Source: an uncultured Clostridia bacterium
GTDB lineage: Bacteria; Bacillota; Clostridia; Oscillospirales; Acutalibacteraceae
Length of the DNA: 64,000 bases
Reading direction: 5' to 3'
Assembly: GCA_947623175.1 (NCBI GenBank)
Contig: CANQGK010000008.1
Coordinates: forward strand, 1-64,000
Under the pieces are notes generated by a model. That model was not told the DNA's origin and made no database searches. It saw only the letters and a program-made list of their open reading frames with translations. Position numbers and translations under genes: made by a program. Positions 9,117 to 18,327 of this stretch are shown one piece after another (position 1 is the stretch's first letter; each line of letters begins with the position of its first letter).

Positions 9117-9972
9117 TGCCGTCCTCCTCCTTCAGCTTTTTAAGCGCTTCTACCGCCGCTTCCACGGTAAATACGTTTTCGGGCAGGTTTATTCCGCGCC
9201 TTATAAGCTCCGCAAAAATCCGCGTGACTATGGGAACGTTAAGCCCCATAGCGCGCAGGCGCTCGCCCTGCGAAAATACGTTTTCTACGGTGTCGAACAG
9301 CTCGAGCTTTCCCTTGTTCATAACAAGTATTTTGTCCGCCAAAGCCGCCATGTCCTCCATGCTGTGGGAAATTATTATCACCGTGGCGTCGGAGGCTTCA
9401 CGGTAATTTTTAATTATATTCATAACGTCCTCCCTGCCGCGCGGGTCAAGCCCTGCGGTAGGCTCGTCAAAAACTATAACCTCCGGCTTCATCGCCATAA
9501 CGCCGGCGATAGCCACGCGCCGTTTTTCGCCGCCCGACAAATCAAAGGGCGATTTTTCGAGATACTCGTCCTTGATACCTATAATATTGCATATTTCTCT
9601 GACTCTGCCGTCCAGCTCGTCGCCCGAAACTCCCATGTTCTTGGGGCCGAAGGCGATATCGGCATAAACCGTTTCTTCAAACAACTGATACTCGGGATAT
9701 TGAAAAACCAAGCCCACCTTTGAGCGGATCTTCCGTATTTCCTTGGGATTTTTCCATATGTCCTCGTCCTTGAAAAGCACGGTGCCCGCCGTAGGCTTGA
9801 GCAGTCCGTTAAGATGCTGTACCAGAGTGGATTTTCCCGAGCCGGTATGTCCTATTATGCCTATTATTTCGCCCTTTTCAATACCGAAGCTTACGTCGTT
9901 TACGGCGTCTGTAACGGCGGCGGAGCTTTCGCTGTAGGTGTGCGTGAGCCCCTTTACCTCTAAAATCGTCAA
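9109..9972 (-). CDS. ecfA2: ECF transporter ATPase EcfA2
   Basis: ABC ATPase with Walker [11 protein letters not shown]-loop [10 protein letters not shown], signature LSGGEKRR and Walker [14 protein letters not shown]. 287 residues. The first codon is TTG at 9972, overlapping the ecfA1 stop in TTGA, so its translation is probably coupled. Assignment as A2 rather than A1 rests on gene order and on the [15 protein letters not shown] motifs. It forms the heterodimer that powers EcfT. Confidence 0.94.
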   Translation of the reverse strand: MTILEVKGLTHTYSESSAAVTDAVNDVSFGIEKGEIIGIIGHTGSGKSTLVQHLNGLLKPTAGTVLFKDEDIWKNPKEIRKIRSKVGLVFQYPEYQLFEETVYADIAFGPKNMGVSGDELDGRVREICNIIGIKDEYLEKSPFDLSGGEKRRVAIAGVMAMKPEVIVFDEPTAGLDPRGREDVMNIIKNYREASDATVIIISHSMEDMAALADKILVMNKGKLELFDTVENVFSQGERLRAMGLNVPIVTRIFAELIRRGINLPENVFTVEAAVEALKKLKEEDGNA

Positions 9973-10820
9973 TCTTTTTTATCCTCCAAAGCTGCGGCGA
10001 TCGCGGCAGCGGTATCCTCCACCGAAATAACGTTTGTATCCACCTTAAAGCCGTTTTGATTTAAGGCGTACAAAAGCTCGGTGGTCTGCGGAACGTCGAG
10101 CCCCACCTCTTTAAGCCGTTTTACGTTTTTAAAAACGGTTTTAGGTGTGCCGTCGTCGATTATTTCCCCGTCGTTCATAACTATAACGCGGTCTGCGGTT
10201 TCCGCTTCCTCCATGTAATGCGTTATTAAAATAACGGTAATTTTTTTATCCTTGTTTAAGTGAATAAGCGTGTTTATTATCTCGCTTCTCCCCTTGGGGT
10301 CGAGCATGGCGGTAGGCTCGTCGAGCACGATGCACGAAGGCGTCATCGCGATAATTCCCGCTATCGCCACCCGCTGTTTTTGTCCTCCCGAAAGCTTATG
10401 CGGAGCGGACTTGCGAAATTCGTACATTCCCACCGATTTAAGCGCGTCGTCAACCCTTTTTCGTATCTCCTGCGGCTCTATACCTAAATTTTCGGGCCCA
10501 AAGGCGACGTCCTCCTCTACAACCGAGGCTATAAGCTGATTGTCGGGGTTCTGAAAAACCATCCCCACTCTTCGCTTTATCTCAAGCTCGTACTTTTCGT
10601 CCTTCGTATTTATGCCGTCGACGATAACTTCGCCCTCGGTAGGCTTGTTAAGTCCGTTAAGCAGCTTTGCGAGTGTCGATTTACCCGAGCCGTTATGCCC
10701 CAAAATCACCGTAAAACTGCCGCGCTCTATATTAAGGCTTACACGGTTTACGGCGGCGACGGTTTTATCCTCGTCGGTATACTTGTAGGTGACGTTCTTT
10801 ATCTCAATTATATTATCCAT
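9969..10820 (-). CDS. ecfA1: ECF transporter ATPase EcfA1
   Basis: ABC ATPase with Walker [11 protein letters not shown]-loop VFQNPDNQL, signature LSGGQKQR and Walker [14 protein letters not shown]. 283 residues. It precedes ecfA2 with a 4-base overlap and starts inside the methyltransferase gene (8-base overlap). Together with EcfA2 and EcfT it makes the energising module for micronutrient uptake. Confidence 0.94.
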   Translation of the reverse strand: MDNIIEIKNVTYKYTDEDKTVAAVNRVSLNIERGSFTVILGHNGSGKSTLAKLLNGLNKPTEGEVIVDGINTKDEKYELEIKRRVGMVFQNPDNQLIASVVEEDVAFGPENLGIEPQEIRKRVDDALKSVGMYEFRKSAPHKLSGGQKQRVAIAGIIAMTPSCIVLDEPTAMLDPKGRSEIINTLIHLNKDKKITVILITHYMEEAETADRVIVMNDGEIIDDGTPKTVFKNVKRLKEVGLDVPQTTELLYALNQNGFKVDTNVISVEDTAAAIAAALEDKKD

Positions 10821-11685
10821 TCTCGTTTATCCAGACAGTCGTATTGCCGCAGGGAAGACTTATCCCCTTGGCGGTTATGTTAAGCCCGATTTCATCGGTA
10901 AATATCTTTCCTTTGCGGTTTTTTACCGCGTAATTTTTAAGCATGAAGTTTAAAATCGTGGGAGAAAGTCCGCCCGTATATGAATTAAGCAGGAAAAACA
11001 GCGCGTCGTCCGACAAAAGCTTTCCCGTCTCGCAAAGCAGCTCGGCAAGCTGCTGTTCGAGCTTCCACACCTCTCCGTCGGGCCCTCTGCCGTAGGATGG
11101 CGGGTCGGCAATGACGGCGTCGTACCTTTTTCCCCTGCGTATTTCCCTCTTTACAAACTTTAAGCAGTCGTCCACTATCCAGCGTACCTTTTTATCCGCC
11201 ACGGCCGAAGCGACAGCGTTTTCCTTAGCCCACTGTACCATACCCTTTGAAGCGTCGACGTGGGTTACCGCGGCTCCCGCTTTAAGGCAGGCTATCGTGG
11301 CGCCGCCCGTGTAGGCGAAAAGGTTCAGCACCGACACTTCGCGCCCCGCTTCCTTTATAAGCCGGCTTGCCAGATCCCAATTGACCGCCTGCTCGGGAAA
11401 GAGCCCCGTATGCTTAAAGCCCATCGGCTTTAAGCGGAAGGTAAGCTCCTTGTAATTTATGCTCCAGACGTCCGGCACCCGCCGCAGCGTCTCCCAATAG
11501 CCGCCTCCGCTGTTTGAACGGTGATATACGGCGTCCGCGCTTTTCCAGCGCGGATCCCTTTTCGTACCGCTCCATATCACCTGCGGGTCGGGGCGTATCA
11601 AAATAACCTCGCCCCAGCGCTCCAGCCTTTCGCCAGAATCGGCGTCCAACAGCTCGTAATCGTTAAATCCTTCTACCGTTCTCAT
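10813..11685 (-). CDS. Class I SAM-dependent methyltransferase (RlmI-like, PF10672 type)
   Basis: 290 residues. The Rossmann SAM site includes [13 protein letters not shown], followed by [18 protein letters not shown]. The catalytic-loop motif ADPPSYGRG resembles rRNA/RNA base methyltransferases of the RlmI/RlmK group. There is no PUA domain in front, unlike full RlmI. The target is unknown; a 23S rRNA base is the best guess. It lies between ruvB (9 bases away) and ecfA1 (8-base overlap), so it is cotranscribed with both. Confidence 0.8.
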   Translation of the reverse strand: MRTVEGFNDYELLDADSGERLERWGEVILIRPDPQVIWSGTKRDPRWKSADAVYHRSNSGGGYWETLRRVPDVWSINYKELTFRLKPMGFKHTGLFPEQAVNWDLASRLIKEAGREVSVLNLFAYTGGATIACLKAGAAVTHVDASKGMVQWAKENAVASAVADKKVRWIVDDCLKFVKREIRRGKRYDAVIADPPSYGRGPDGEVWKLEQQLAELLCETGKLLSDDALFFLLNSYTGGLSPTILNFMLKNYAVKNRKGKIFTDEIGLNITAKGISLPCGNTTVWINENG

Positions 11686-11694
11686 AAAAAATCC

Positions 11695-12741
11695 TTAAAA
11701 AATAGATTGCTGACCGCCGTCCTTGCCGTTAAAGGGGATCCCCAAATGCTCGAAGGCAAGCTTCGTAACACAGCGGCCTCTCGCGGTGCGGGTCAAAAAT
11801 CCTATCTGCAGCAGATACGGCTCGTAAACGTCCTCTATAGTTATCGCTTCCTCGCCGATAGCCGCCGCCAGGGTATCGAGCCCTACCGGCCCGCCGTTGT
11901 AATTGGTTATAATAGTTTCGAGCATCCTGCGGTCAAAATCGTCCAGCCCCAGCTCGTCTATTTCGAAAAGCGAGAGCGCCGCCGACGCCGTTTTTTCGTT
12001 TATAACTCCGTCGAAGCGCACCTGCGCGATATCCCTCACCCGCTTTAAAAGCCGGTTTGCGATACGCGGTGTGCCCCTCGAGCGGGAGGCGATCTCCAAA
12101 GCGCCGTCGCGGTCTATTGCTATACCGAGTATACCGGCGGAGCGCATAACTATCTGCGCCAATTGCTCGGGGGTATACAATTCGAGCCTCAGCAGTACGC
12201 CGAAGCGGTCGCGCAGCGGCGCGGTAAGCTGGCCCGAGCGGGTGGTGGCGCCCACAAGCGTAAAGTGCGGAACGTCAAGCCGTATCGACCTCGCCGAGGG
12301 CCCCTTGCCGATAATGATATCGAGCGAAAAATCCTCCATCGCGGGGTAGAGTATCTCCTCGACGTTGCGCGAAAGGCGGTGAATTTCGTCTATAAACAAA
12401 ACGTCGCCCTCCTCAAGCGAGGTAAGTATCGCCACCAGATCGCCCTGCTTTTCGATAGCGGGGCCCGAGGTAACCCGCAGATTTACCCCCATTTCGCGGG
12501 CGATAATTCCCGCAAGGGTGGTTTTGCCCAATCCCGGAGGGCCGTACAAAAGCACATGGTCAAGGCTCTCGCCGCGCTGTTTTGCCGCGGTTATATATAT
12601 ATTGAGATTTTCCTTCGCCTTGTCCTGACCTATATATTCCGTAAGCGATTTCGGGCGAAGAGTCAGCTCCGCCTCGTCCTGCGCGCCGTTAAAATCGGGC
12701 GAGACTATCCGGTTCTCAAAATCCATTTCCTGTTCTATCAA
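11695..12741 (-). CDS. ruvB: Holliday junction branch-migration helicase RuvB
   Basis: Hexameric AAA+ motor that, with RuvA, drives branch migration. Walker [11 protein letters not shown], Walker B FIDEIHRL, sensor region [18 protein letters not shown], and a C-terminal winged helix ending [14 protein letters not shown]. The start is TTG at 12741: AAGGAGG lies 9 bases upstream of it, whereas the ATG at 12726 would be far too distant. 348 residues, normal for the family. It follows ruvA by 3 bases. Confidence 0.97.
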   Translation of the reverse strand: MIEQEMDFENRIVSPDFNGAQDEAELTLRPKSLTEYIGQDKAKENLNIYITAAKQRGESLDHVLLYGPPGLGKTTLAGIIAREMGVNLRVTSGPAIEKQGDLVAILTSLEEGDVLFIDEIHRLSRNVEEILYPAMEDFSLDIIIGKGPSARSIRLDVPHFTLVGATTRSGQLTAPLRDRFGVLLRLELYTPEQLAQIVMRSAGILGIAIDRDGALEIASRSRGTPRIANRLLKRVRDIAQVRFDGVINEKTASAALSLFEIDELGLDDFDRRMLETIITNYNGGPVGLDTLAAAIGEEAITIEDVYEPYLLQIGFLTRTARGRCVTKLAFEHLGIPFNGKDGGQQSIF

Positions 12742-12744
12742 GGC

Positions 12745-13347
12745 TTATAACCTCCTTGTCAAAGCTTTGAGCGCCTGTTTTACAAGCTCATCCGACGTAA
12801 GAGCGGGATCGAGCCTTGCCACCGCGGACGCCGCCTCGCTTTTCGAATAGCCGAGGGAAACGAGCGCCTCTATAGCGTCGGCGGTCGAGGAGCTTGCCGC
12901 GGCGTTCTGCACCGAACGTATTTCGGTATCGTTGCCCAAATCTACGCTTCCGACCTTTTCCTTAAGCTCCAGCACGATCCTCTGAGCAAGCTTTAAGCCC
13001 ACCCCCGACGCCGCGGTAAGGGTTTTCGGGTCGTTGCTTGCGATGCTCAGCATTATCTGCGAAGCCGGAAGATCCGAAAGCAGTGAAATTCCGATCTTTG
13101 CCCCCACCCCGTTCACCGAGGTGATAAGCTTGAATACCTCCAGCTCCTCCTTGTCGATAAAACCGTAAAGATCGAGCGCGTCCTCCCTCACCGACATAAA
13201 GGTGTGCAGAAAGACCTCCTCGCCGACGTTCGGCAATTTGTTTAAGGTGTTTCGCGTGACAAAGCACTTAAATCCCACCCCGCCGCACTCTATCACGGCG
13301 CAGAGGGTATCCGAATATAAAAGTTTTCCTCTGAGCGTTGCTATCAT
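12745..13347 (-). CDS. ruvA: Holliday junction DNA-binding protein RuvA
   Basis: Tetrameric junction-recognition subunit of RuvABC. 200 residues from the ATG at 13347, beginning MIATLRGKLL, with the OB fold first, then helix-hairpin-helix motifs (VNGVGAKIGISLLSDL and ASGVGLKLAQRIVLEL) and a C-terminal domain that contacts RuvB (ALVSLGYSKSEA). The start overlaps the ruvC stop as ATGA; the longer frame to 13404 is rejected for that reason. Confidence 0.96.
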   Translation of the reverse strand: MIATLRGKLLYSDTLCAVIECGGVGFKCFVTRNTLNKLPNVGEEVFLHTFMSVREDALDLYGFIDKEELEVFKLITSVNGVGAKIGISLLSDLPASQIMLSIASNDPKTLTAASGVGLKLAQRIVLELKEKVGSVDLGNDTEIRSVQNAAASSSTADAIEALVSLGYSKSEAASAVARLDPALTSDELVKQALKALTRRL

Positions 13348-13850
13348 CGTTTTGCCCCCATATAAATTCTCGAATAGGTTGACGCCGAGTAATGCGCATG
13401 GCAAATAGCCAAAGCCAATGCGTCGGCGGTATCGTCGGGCTTCGGCACCGTTTTCAGCTTAAGCAGACTTTTTACCATTTCCATAACCTGATTTTTTTCC
13501 GCCCTGCCGTACCCCGTAACCGACTGCTTCACCTGCAAGGGCGTGTATTCGTTAACCGTGATTTCGCTGTTTTCGGCGGCAAGAATTATAACCCCGCGCG
13601 CCTGCGCCACATCTATGGCGGTGGTGGTGTTGGTATTAAAATAAAGCCGCTCTACGGACATACACTCCGGCTTGTACTTGTTTATCAAAAAGGTCAAATC
13701 GTCGTAAATCGCCTTGAGCCTTTTCGGAAATTCCTCGTCCGCGGCGGTAGTTATCGCGCCGTGGCTTACAACCGAAAAGCTTCCGCCGTTATAATCTATT
13801 ATTCCGTAGCCCACTATCGCGTAACCGGGGTCTATTCCTAAAATACGCAC
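13344..13850 (-). CDS. ruvC: Crossover junction endodeoxyribonuclease RuvC
   Basis: RNase H-fold resolvase that cuts Holliday junctions. The acidic catalytic residues are visible in GIDPG (Asp7), SVERLYF (Glu) and KPDDTADALALAICH (Asp pair). 168 residues; GTG start at 13850 with a purine-rich upstream. It is the first gene of the minus-strand housekeeping run and has a good sigma-A promoter at 13897-13925. Confidence 0.96.
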   Translation of the reverse strand: MRILGIDPGYAIVGYGIIDYNGGSFSVVSHGAITTAADEEFPKRLKAIYDDLTFLINKYKPECMSVERLYFNTNTTTAIDVAQARGVIILAAENSEITVNEYTPLQVKQSVTGYGRAEKNQVMEMVKSLLKLKTVPKPDDTADALALAICHAHYSASTYSRIYMGAKR

Positions 13851-13896
13851 CTTTTCGCCGCCTTTCTCCGCCGTTTAAAACATACTTATTCAATAT

Positions 13897-13925
13897 ATTT
13901 TATCATATAAGCGCGTATATATCAA
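13897..13925 (-). promoter_or_regulatory. Promoter of the ruvC operon
   Basis: Minus strand TTGATA (13925-13920), 17 bases, TAAAAT (13902-13897), about 40 bases before the ruvC start codon. No other good promoter was noticed before clpE, so this may feed the whole eleven-gene run. Confidence 0.7.
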
Positions 13926-13997
13926 CATTTTATTTAAAAAAATTTGCCGTAAGCGGCTTACTTTTCCGTGAATTTATCCTTTTTAAAAAAATTGAGG

Positions 13998-14028
13998 AAA
14001 TGCGAGTAATTTTGCGTAAATGCGAGTA
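13998..14028 (+). promoter_or_regulatory. Direct repeats upstream of potA
   Basis: AAATGCGAGTA occurs at 13998-14008 and again at 14018-14028, exactly 20 bases (two helical turns) apart and about 70 bases upstream of the -35. Such spacing suits a dimeric regulator or activator, but no regulator gene is adjacent. Confidence 0.35.
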
Positions 14029-14094
14029 TTTAAGAGTTTTTCAAAAATAGCTTCCGATATTTTGCGGAAAATGTTGAAAAAACGCAAAATATCC

Positions 14095-14123
14095 TTGACA
14101 TTTTTCGGGTTTTCATGTATATT
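14095..14123 (+). promoter_or_regulatory. Promoter of potABCD
   Basis: TTGACA (14095-14100), 17-base spacer, TATATT (14118-14123). A start near 14130 leaves a leader of about 65 bases before the AGGGAGA site of potA. Confidence 0.8.
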
Positions 14124-14196
14124 TTATACTAAACATGCACGGCTTAAAAATCCGCCTGTTTCTTTGATTTTTTATGAGACAAAAGGGAGACAGCTT

Positions 14197-15330
14197 ATGA
14201 AAAACGAAAATATTGTTGAGCTTAAGGGCATTTCGGTAGCCTTCGGCGGTGAAAAGGTTCTTGACGATTTCAACCTCGAAATAAAGGATAAGGAGTTCGT
14301 CACCCTGCTCGGCCCCTCGGGCTGCGGCAAAACCACCACCTTACGGCTTATAGCGGGCTTTTTGGAGCCGGACGGCGGCGACGTCATATTCGAGGGCAGG
14401 CGAATAAACGACCTGCCCGGATACAAAAGACATGTAAATACCATTTTTCAGCGTTACGCGCTTTTCCCCCACCTTAACGTTTACGAAAACGTCGCGTTCG
14501 GGCTGAGAATAAAGAAGCTTCCCGAAAAGGAAATCAAGGCAAAGGTAACCGAAATGCTTGCGCTTGTAAACCTTTCCGGGCTTGAAAAGCGCAATATAGA
14601 TACCCTCTCGGGCGGTCAGCAGCAGCGCGTCGCCATCGCGCGCGCCATCGCCAACCACCCGCGCGTGCTTCTGCTCGACGAGCCGCTGGCGGCGCTCGAT
14701 TTAAAGCTTCGTAAGGATATGCAGAAGGAGCTTAAAAAGATGCAGGAGCAGCTCGGCATAACCTTCATTTTCGTAACCCACGACCAGGAGGAGGCGCTTA
14801 CCATGTCCGACCGCGTTGTGGTTATGAACAACGGCAAAATCCAACAGGTAGGCACCCCACAGGATATATACAACGAACCGCTCAACGCCTTTGTCGCCGA
14901 CTTTATAGGCGAGTCCAACATCGTCGACGGTAAAATGCTTCGCGACTTTTACGTCGAATTTTCGGGTCAGCGCTTCGACTGCCTGGATAAGGGCTTTGAG
15001 CCGGACGAGCCCGTAGACGTCGTGGTGCGCCCCGAGGACGTCGATATCGTTGCGCCCGATAAGGGAATGCTTACGGGAGTGGTTACGTCGGTGGCGTTTT
15101 TGGGCGTGCATTACGAAATAATCGTCGATATCGGCGGATTTAAGTGGATGATACAGACCACCGACGAGCATTTTGAGGGCGACAGGGTAGGTCTTTATAT
15201 CGAGCCCGACGCAATTCATATTATGAAAAAATCCGAGTATTCGGGGCTTTACGGCGACTATTCGAGCTACAGCGAGGAAATAGATCACCTTTCGGATGCG
15301 GATTACGGGGAGGAAGACGGCGGTGAATAA
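14197..15330 (+). CDS. potA: Spermidine/putrescine ABC transporter ATPase PotA
   Basis: ATPase of the polyamine importer. Walker [10 protein letters not shown], signature LSGGQQQR, Walker [13 protein letters not shown] and an H-loop in VTHDQ, followed by a C-terminal TOBE-like regulatory domain (about residues 240-350). 377 residues from ATG 14197, which follows AGGGAGA by a normal distance. The longer frame to 14020 would include the promoter. The last 20 or so residues are acidic and unusual. The gene overlaps potB by 8 bases. Confidence 0.95.
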   Translation: MKNENIVELKGISVAFGGEKVLDDFNLEIKDKEFVTLLGPSGCGKTTTLRLIAGFLEPDGGDVIFEGRRINDLPGYKRHVNTIFQRYALFPHLNVYENVAFGLRIKKLPEKEIKAKVTEMLALVNLSGLEKRNIDTLSGGQQQRVAIARAIANHPRVLLLDEPLAALDLKLRKDMQKELKKMQEQLGITFIFVTHDQEEALTMSDRVVVMNNGKIQQVGTPQDIYNEPLNAFVADFIGESNIVDGKMLRDFYVEFSGQRFDCLDKGFEPDEPVDVVVRPEDVDIVAPDKGMLTGVVTSVAFLGVHYEIIVDIGGFKWMIQTTDEHFEGDRVGLYIEPDAIHIMKKSEYSGLYGDYSSYSEEIDHLSDADYGEEDGGE

Positions 15331-16150
15331 AAAATCTCTCGGAAACAAGCTTATAACCTCTCCCTATATAGTATGGGCGGCAATATTTATAGTGGTTCCG
15401 CTTGTGATCATGCTCTATTTCGCCTTTACCGATCCCTCGGGCGCCTTTACCGCGGAAAATCTGTCACACCTCGGCAAGTACAAAAAGGCGTTCGGGCTTT
15501 CCATCCTTTACGCCGCGATAGCCACCGTAATTACGCTCGTGCTCGCCTATCCTATGGCATATTTTATGACCAAGCTTAAAATAAGCTCTCAGCGGATGCT
15601 TTTGCTTGTGGTAATGCTGCCTATGTGGATGAACTTTCTCATACGCACCTATTCATGGATTACAATTCTTGCTAACACCGGTATTATAAACACCCTTTTG
15701 GGCAAATTCGGGATAGGCCCCGTAAAGCTTATGTACACCCCCGGCGCGGTTATATTGGGTATGGTGTACGATTTTATCCCTTATATGATTTTGCCGATAT
15801 ATTCGGTAATGTCAAAGCTCGATAAATCCCTGCTCGAGGCGGCGGAGGATTTGGGCTCCAACTCCTTTACGAAGTTTAAGCGGGTTATTTTGCCCTTGAG
15901 CCGCCCCGGCGTCATTTCGGGTATAACGATGGTTTTCGTGCCGAGCGTCAGCACCTTTTACATTTCGCAGAAATTGGGCGGAAACAAAACCCTGCTTATC
16001 GGCGACGCTATCGAATATCTCTTTAATTTGGGGCCCGATTATTACAACGTCGCCTCGGCGCTTTCGATGGTGCTTATGGTGATGATTTTGATTTGCATGT
16101 TCATTATGAACCGCTTCAGCGACGATGACGACGGAGGTGTGATCATATGA
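15323..16150 (+). CDS. potB: Spermidine/putrescine ABC transporter permease PotB
   Basis: Inner-membrane channel subunit. 275 residues with about six transmembrane helices and the EAA coupling loop [20 protein letters not shown]. The GTG at 15323 is preferred over ATG 15296: it follows GGGGAGG at good spacing and overlaps the potA stop as GTGAATAA. It shares an ATGA junction with potC. Confidence 0.93.
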   Translation: MNKKSLGNKLITSPYIVWAAIFIVVPLVIMLYFAFTDPSGAFTAENLSHLGKYKKAFGLSILYAAIATVITLVLAYPMAYFMTKLKISSQRMLLLVVMLPMWMNFLIRTYSWITILANTGIINTLLGKFGIGPVKLMYTPGAVILGMVYDFIPYMILPIYSVMSKLDKSLLEAAEDLGSNSFTKFKRVILPLSRPGVISGITMVFVPSVSTFYISQKLGGNKTLLIGDAIEYLFNLGPDYYNVASALSMVLMVMILICMFIMNRFSDDDDGGVII

Positions 16151-16956
16151 AGGCTTTGGCGCGTCTTTACGTGGCGCTTATCATATTTTTTCTCTACGCG
16201 CCCGTGCTTGTCATGATTTTCTTTTCCTTTAACGAATCAAGCAGCGTCTGGGTTTTCACCGGCTTTTCGTTTGATTGGTATACGGGGCTTGCCACCGACG
16301 TCACTATGCTAAACGCCCTGAAGCACACCCTTATCGTCGCGGTGCTGTCGGCGGTGATATCTACCGTTTTGGGCACGGCGGCAGCGGTCGGAATTACGGC
16401 ATTACGCAACAAGTTTTCCAAAAAAATAATCATGTCGGTGACACAGATCCCTATGATGAACGCGGATATCGTTACGGGTATATCCCTTATGCTTTTGTTC
16501 ATATTTATAGGCAAGCTTTTGGGGCTTCGCGAGTCGCTGGGATTTTTAACCGTTTTGACGGCGCATATCACCTTTAACCTGCCTTACGTTATTCTCTCGG
16601 TACTGCCTAAGCTTCGCCAGACCGACGCGAGCCTCAGAGAGGCGGCGCTCGATCTCGGCTGTACGCCGCTGCAGGCGTTTTTTAAGGTGATAATGCCCGC
16701 GATTTCCACCGGAATTATTACGGGATTTATTATGGCATTTACCCTGTCTCTTGACGATTTTGTAATAAGCTATTTTACATGCGGCCATTATCAGACGCTC
16801 CCGATAATAATTTACAATATGACCAAAAAGTCGGTAACGCCCGATACCTACGCTCTTTCAACCATTATATTCGCCTGCGTCTTCGCGCTGCTTATTATGT
16901 ACAATATGCTTCAAACCAAAAGCGAAAGCAAAAAAGCGGCAAAAGCACAGCCTTAA
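16147..16956 (+). CDS. potC: Spermidine/putrescine ABC transporter permease PotC
   Basis: Second channel subunit, 269 residues with about six transmembrane helices and the EAA loop REAALDLGCTPLQAFFKVIMP. FNESSSVWVFTGFSFDWY after the first helix is characteristic of PotC. It overlaps potB by 4 bases and is followed 25 bases later by potD. Confidence 0.94.
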   Translation: MKALARLYVALIIFFLYAPVLVMIFFSFNESSSVWVFTGFSFDWYTGLATDVTMLNALKHTLIVAVLSAVISTVLGTAAAVGITALRNKFSKKIIMSVTQIPMMNADIVTGISLMLLFIFIGKLLGLRESLGFLTVLTAHITFNLPYVILSVLPKLRQTDASLREAALDLGCTPLQAFFKVIMPAISTGIITGFIMAFTLSLDDFVISYFTCGHYQTLPIIIYNMTKKSVTPDTYALSTIIFACVFALLIMYNMLQTKSESKKAAKAQP

Positions 16957-16981
16957 TTTCGATTGCGAAAGGATTTGAAAA

Positions 16982-18085
16982 ATGAAAAAAACAACGGCTT
17001 TGGTTTTATCTGCGGCTCTTTTTCTTTGCCTTATCCTGTCGGGATGCGGCTACGAGTACGCAGAGCTTGACTTAAGAAGCGAATTTTCGAGAGAGCTTGC
17101 CGGAACCACCCTTACGGTATACAATTGGGGCGAGTATATTTCGGACGGCTCCGAGGGCTCCATAGACGTAAACCGCGAATTTGAAAAGCTTACGGGAATA
17201 AAGGTAAACTACCTTACCTTCGAAAGCAACGAAACCATGTATTCGCAGATCAAAAACGGCGGCGTCAATTACGATATAATAATCCCCTCCGACTATATGA
17301 TAGAGCGCCTCATCCGCGAGGATATGCTGGCAAAAATCGATACCTCCACCCTTTCCAACTACGACCTTATCGAAAAAAAGTACAAAAACGTCTACTTCGA
17401 TCCCGAAAACGAATACAGCGTTCCTTATAACGTGGGCCTTGTGGGGGTTATATACAACAGCGCGCAGATAGGCGAGGTCGAGCCCAGCTGGAAATCGCTT
17501 TGGAACGAAAAGTATAAGGATATGGCGCTTAATTTCGATAACCCGCGCGACGCGTTTATGACCGCGCAAATGATTTTGGGGCAGGACCTCAACACCACAA
17601 ATCCCGACGATTGGGAGGCGGCGGCGGAGCTTCTTAAAAAAGGAAAAGCCAATTTGCAGGCCTACGTTATGGACGAGGTCTACGGCAAAATGGAAACGGG
17701 CGAGGCTTCCATAGCGCCCTACTACGCGGGGGATTATCTTACGATGGCGGAAACCAACCCCGACCTTAAGTTCTACTACCCGACAGAGGGAACCAACATA
17801 TTTATGGACTCGGTCTGCGTTATGAAAAACGCGCGCAATTACGAGGCGGCGATTATGTATATAAACTTCCTTTTGGAGCCGGATATCGCCACCGCAAACG
17901 CCGAATATATAGGCTACGCTTCGCCGAATACCGCGGTTATCAACAACGAGGATTACTGTTACTACCAAAACGAAATTTTATACCCCGACGAAGAGGACAC
18001 CCCGCCGGTACAGTATTATCACGATATCGACGACGAAATACGAAAAAAATACGAAATGCTTTGGATAGACATTAAACTATATTGA
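16982..18085 (+). CDS. potD: Spermidine/putrescine-binding lipoprotein PotD
   Basis: Extracellular polyamine-binding lipoprotein. A signal peptide ends in the lipobox LSGC (Cys22), so it is lipid-anchored. The mature part begins with TLTVYNWGEYIS, the classic PotD/PotF motif, and contains DIIIPSDYMIERL and the C-terminal IYINFLLEPDIA region. 367 residues. It closes the operon and is followed at once by a terminator. Confidence 0.95.
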   Translation: MKKTTALVLSAALFLCLILSGCGYEYAELDLRSEFSRELAGTTLTVYNWGEYISDGSEGSIDVNREFEKLTGIKVNYLTFESNETMYSQIKNGGVNYDIIIPSDYMIERLIREDMLAKIDTSTLSNYDLIEKKYKNVYFDPENEYSVPYNVGLVGVIYNSAQIGEVEPSWKSLWNEKYKDMALNFDNPRDAFMTAQMILGQDLNTTNPDDWEAAAELLKKGKANLQAYVMDEVYGKMETGEASIAPYYAGDYLTMAETNPDLKFYYPTEGTNIFMDSVCVMKNARNYEAAIMYINFLLEPDIATANAEYIGYASPNTAVINNEDYCYYQNEILYPDEEDTPPVQYYHDIDDEIRKKYEMLWIDIKLY

Positions 18086-18093
18086 CTTTTTTA

Positions 18094-18138
18094 TCCCCGA
18101 GGGCTTGCGGATACCCGTTGCCCGCTGGGATTTTTTTT
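18094..18138 (+). terminator. Terminator of potABCD
   Basis: An imperfect GC-rich stem (TCCC...GGGA plus GGGC...GCCC) followed by eight T residues at 18131-18138, just after the potD stop. Confidence 0.7.
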
Positions 18139-18164
18139 ACCTTTATAAAAATTTTATTTAGGTA

Positions 18165-18193
18165 TTGACAGCGGCAAAAAATAGTGTTACAAT
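18165..18193 (+). promoter_or_regulatory. Promoter of the dockerin protein gene
   Basis: TTGACA (18165-18170), 17 bases, TACAAT (18188-18193). The transcript would carry a roughly 130-base A/T-rich leader before AAAGGAG and the GTG start codon. Confidence 0.75.
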
Positions 18194-18327
18194 AACAATA
18201 CATAGTCAAATTGTATAATTTTTGTCGAAATATGAATTGTTCTTTTGTCATTTTATACAATTTTTACCTATAGTTATTCTATATTTACCTTTTTGCGATT
18301 TTACATCATTTAAAGGAGTTGTTTTAA

